Positions 5,521-7,001 of a stretch of DNA of 7,001 nt are shown here, piece by piece. The stretch is from an uncultured Kouleothrix sp. (GTDB lineage: Bacteria; Chloroflexota; Chloroflexia; Chloroflexales; Roseiflexaceae), in contig CALLYN010000976.1 of the NCBI GenBank assembly GCA_937858455.1, forward strand, positions 1 through 7,001. Direction: 5' to 3'. A program made the translations under genes and the position numbers. The notes beneath the pieces were generated by a model. The model saw only the letters and a list, made by a program, of their open reading frames with translations, had not been told where the DNA came from and ran no database searches. Each line of letters opens with the position of its first letter. Position 1 is the stretch's first letter.

Positions 5521-7001
5521 ATGGCCACGCCGATATCGACCACGCTGACAACACTGCTGCAGAATGTCGACGAGCAGCTGCTGCGACCCGACGAGAACGA
5601 TTTCGTTGGCCGCGAGTACGTGCGCAGCGAGATCGCCAAGTTTCTTGCGGTGCAGAACCGCATGCTTGTGCTGGTGGGCGTGCCGGGCGTGGGCAAAACC
5701 GCGCTGGCGGCGCAGCTGGTGCGCGAGAACCTGGGCGCTGATGTGCCGTACCTGGCGCACTTCTGCGGCCTCGCCGGCGACGACAACCCCTACCAGTTCT
5801 GCGACGCGCTGGCGCAGCAGCTCTACGACGTGCTGGGCGAAGGCTACAGCCTGCCCGACACGGTGCGCAAGCAGCAGGTGCACATCCAGGCCAGTGCGAA
5901 CATCAACCAGGCCGCCGGCCCCACCAGCGTCAAGGTGCTGACGCTCAATATCGGCGGGATGCACCCACGCGAGGCCTTCCGCCAGGCCGTGCGCGAGCCG
6001 CTGCGCGCCTACAACGAGCAGCACCGCGCCGAGCGCAGCCCGCAGCTGGTGATTGTGATCGACGGGCTCGACCGCGCGTGGGAGTGGGATGGCGGCCAGG
6101 ACGGCAATATTGTCGGCGTGCTGGCCGACGCCCAGGATCTGCCGCCGTGGGTCAATATCATCTGCCTGGCCCGGCCCGGCCCGGCAGTGCAGTCGCTGCG
6201 CACCCAGGCCGGCGTGCGGGTGATCGACCTGCAGGACCCGGTGCCGCTGCCCGGCGCGGCGGCGACGTTTCGCGAGCTGAACCTGCGCGACATCGAAACG
6301 TTCTTCCGCGAGCGCTTCCTGGCGCAGCTGCCCGCGCCGGTGGCCGATCGCTTCACGCTGCTGCTCGCCACCGCCGGCTTGGACACGGCGCGCTATGGCG
6401 GCAGCAGCCGCGAAGCCTTTGTGGGCGAGGCGGTGGCGGCCAGCCAGGGCAACTTCCTGTTTGTGCGGCGCTACGCGCATGCGCTGCGCGCCGCGCTGGA
6501 GCCCGACGCACAGCAGCCGGCGACCGACCCGAGCGCGCTGCTGCGTTTCGACAGCGGTACGCTGGCCGGGGTGCTCGATGGCACGTACGCCGCTACGCTC
6601 GAGCAGGTGCGCCGCGATATGGCCGCCGCGCCGAACGACGCCGATGCCGATGTGCTGGCGGCGCTGGCGATCGCGTTTGCGCCGCTGAACCTGGCGCTGC
6701 TGGCCTGCCTCACCGCGCGCGCGCCCGCGCAGATCCAGGCGGCGCTGAACCAGCACCTGAAGGCGGTTGTGACGGCGCAGGGCGACGGCGACGCGTGCAC
6801 CTACGCGCTGTACCACCGCGATTTTGGCGCGTTTGTCCGCCGCCAGCTGGCACGCCAGGGTCGCGACCTTGACGTGCAGGCCGCTCAGCGGCTCGAGCTC
6901 TCGGCCGACGACGACGCGCAGGTGCGCGAGTACAGCGCGCGCTTCCGCTGGGCGCACCTGCTGCGCGGCCTCGACCTCGCCGACGCCGCGCGCGACCTGA
7001 G
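5521..7001 (+). CDS. STAND/NACHT-like P-loop NTPase (3' partial)
   Basis: The first 493 residues of a large signal-transduction NTPase; the frame has no stop before the window end. A short leader of about 27 residues with no effector domain precedes FVGRE at 28-32, common just before the NTPase of AAA_16/STAND proteins. Walker A is GVPGVGKT at 53-60. Walker B is LVIVIDGLDR with D181 and D184, the NACHT/STAND form. IICLARPG carries R218, resembling sensor 1. Between Walker A and B a segment at about 120-160 (HIQASANIN ... MHPREAF ... VREPL) resembles an insert seen in other bacterial STAND NTPases (from memory). LYHRDFGAFVRR around H432 matches the H-x-SF-x-x-FL type motif of the winged-helix region after the NTPase. 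Such proteins switch between ADP-bound off and ATP-bound oligomeric on states. The C-terminal sensor (often WD40 or TPR) and any effector lie outside the window, so the role (regulation, defence, cell death) cannot be assigned. Confidence 0.9.
   Translation, partial: MATPISTTLTTLLQNVDEQLLRPDENDFVGREYVRSEIAKFLAVQNRMLVLVGVPGVGKTALAAQLVRENLGADVPYLAHFCGLAGDDNPYQFCDALAQQLYDVLGEGYSLPDTVRKQQVHIQASANINQAAGPTSVKVLTLNIGGMHPREAFRQAVREPLRAYNEQHRAERSPQLVIVIDGLDRAWEWDGGQDGNIVGVLADAQDLPPWVNIICLARPGPAVQSLRTQAGVRVIDLQDPVPLPGAAATFRELNLRDIETFFRERFLAQLPAPVADRFTLLLATAGLDTARYGGSSREAFVGEAVAASQGNFLFVRRYAHALRAALEPDAQQPATDPSALLRFDSGTLAGVLDGTYAATLEQVRRDMAAAPNDADADVLAALAIAFAPLNLALLACLTARAPAQIQAALNQHLKAVVTAQGDGDACTYALYHRDFGAFVRRQLARQGRDLDVQAAQRLELSADDDAQVREYSARFRWAHLLRGLDLADAARDL

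Noticed and set aside
5319..5786. N-terminal extension of the lipid kinase to an upstream ATG
   Set aside because: The extension has no family similarity and overlaps the NTPase start. The ATG at 5318 has a ribosome binding site and gives the usual family N-terminus, and the likely promoter lies inside the extension.
6078..6872. Plus-strand 264-codon frame inside the NTPase gene
   Set aside because: Gly/Arg/Ala-rich shadow frame. Frame 5521-7001 carries Walker A, Walker B and other motifs continuously through this stretch.
4864..6957. Long minus-strand reading frame (697 codons) antisense to the NTPase gene and overlapping the lipid kinase
   Set aside because: Rich in Arg, Ala, Gly and His with no recognisable domain. 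It overlaps two genes with clear motifs and ribosome binding sites, which is typical of frames lacking stops in high-GC DNA.
1..7001. CRISPR array, tRNA or rRNA genes, insertion sequence ends or direct-repeat arrays
   Set aside because: No regularly spaced repeats, cloverleaf-like sequence, transposase motifs or terminal inverted repeats were seen on reading both strands.

Overview
The window is high-GC bacterial DNA with four complete or nearly complete signalling and lipid genes plus a large NTPase gene that runs off the right edge. Multi-domain hybrid kinases and receiver/GGDEF proteins, a YegS/BmrU-type lipid kinase and a STAND NTPase, together with strong GC3 bias (ctg/gcc/gcg/cgc codons), fit a filamentous Chloroflexota genome of the Roseiflexus/Kouleothrix type. 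That assignment is inference from style and gene content; the window holds no rRNA or other phylogenetic marker.

Left block (1-3831, + strand): a hybrid sensor histidine kinase, cut at its 5' end by the window edge (GAF remnant, PAS, HisKA, HATPase, REC, REC), is followed after 51 bases by a 551-residue protein with the order orphan DHp-like helical hairpin, degenerate receiver, canonical receiver, variant GGDEF (GGDDF). They look like one operon, with the kinase as likely phosphodonor for the intact receiver of the second protein and a c-di-GMP-type output. The two genes share one reading frame and are separated by a single amber codon and 17 further open codons. The second gene has no visible Shine-Dalgarno sequence.

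Middle block (3861-5318, - strand): a single-domain pseudo-receiver (phospho-acceptor Asp replaced by Glu, conserved Lys replaced by Arg) converges on the GGDEF gene over a 29-base gap with a perfect GC-rich hairpin. Upstream of it on the same strand, 156 bases away, lies a diacylglycerol-kinase-family lipid kinase with a good ribosome binding site and a plausible sigma70-type promoter.

Right block (5521-7001, + strand): divergent from the lipid kinase across 202 bases, a STAND/NACHT-like P-loop NTPase starts with a clear ribosome binding site. It has FVGRE, Walker A, Walker B and a sensor-like Arg, and is still open at the window end, so its C-terminal sensor or repeat region is not visible.

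No tRNA, rRNA, CRISPR array, insertion sequence or attachment site was seen. No gene-free stretch exceeds 300 bases. The most unusual items are the DHp-REC-REC-GGDEF protein that lacks a kinase ATPase domain, and the phosphomimetic-looking single-domain receiver next to it.
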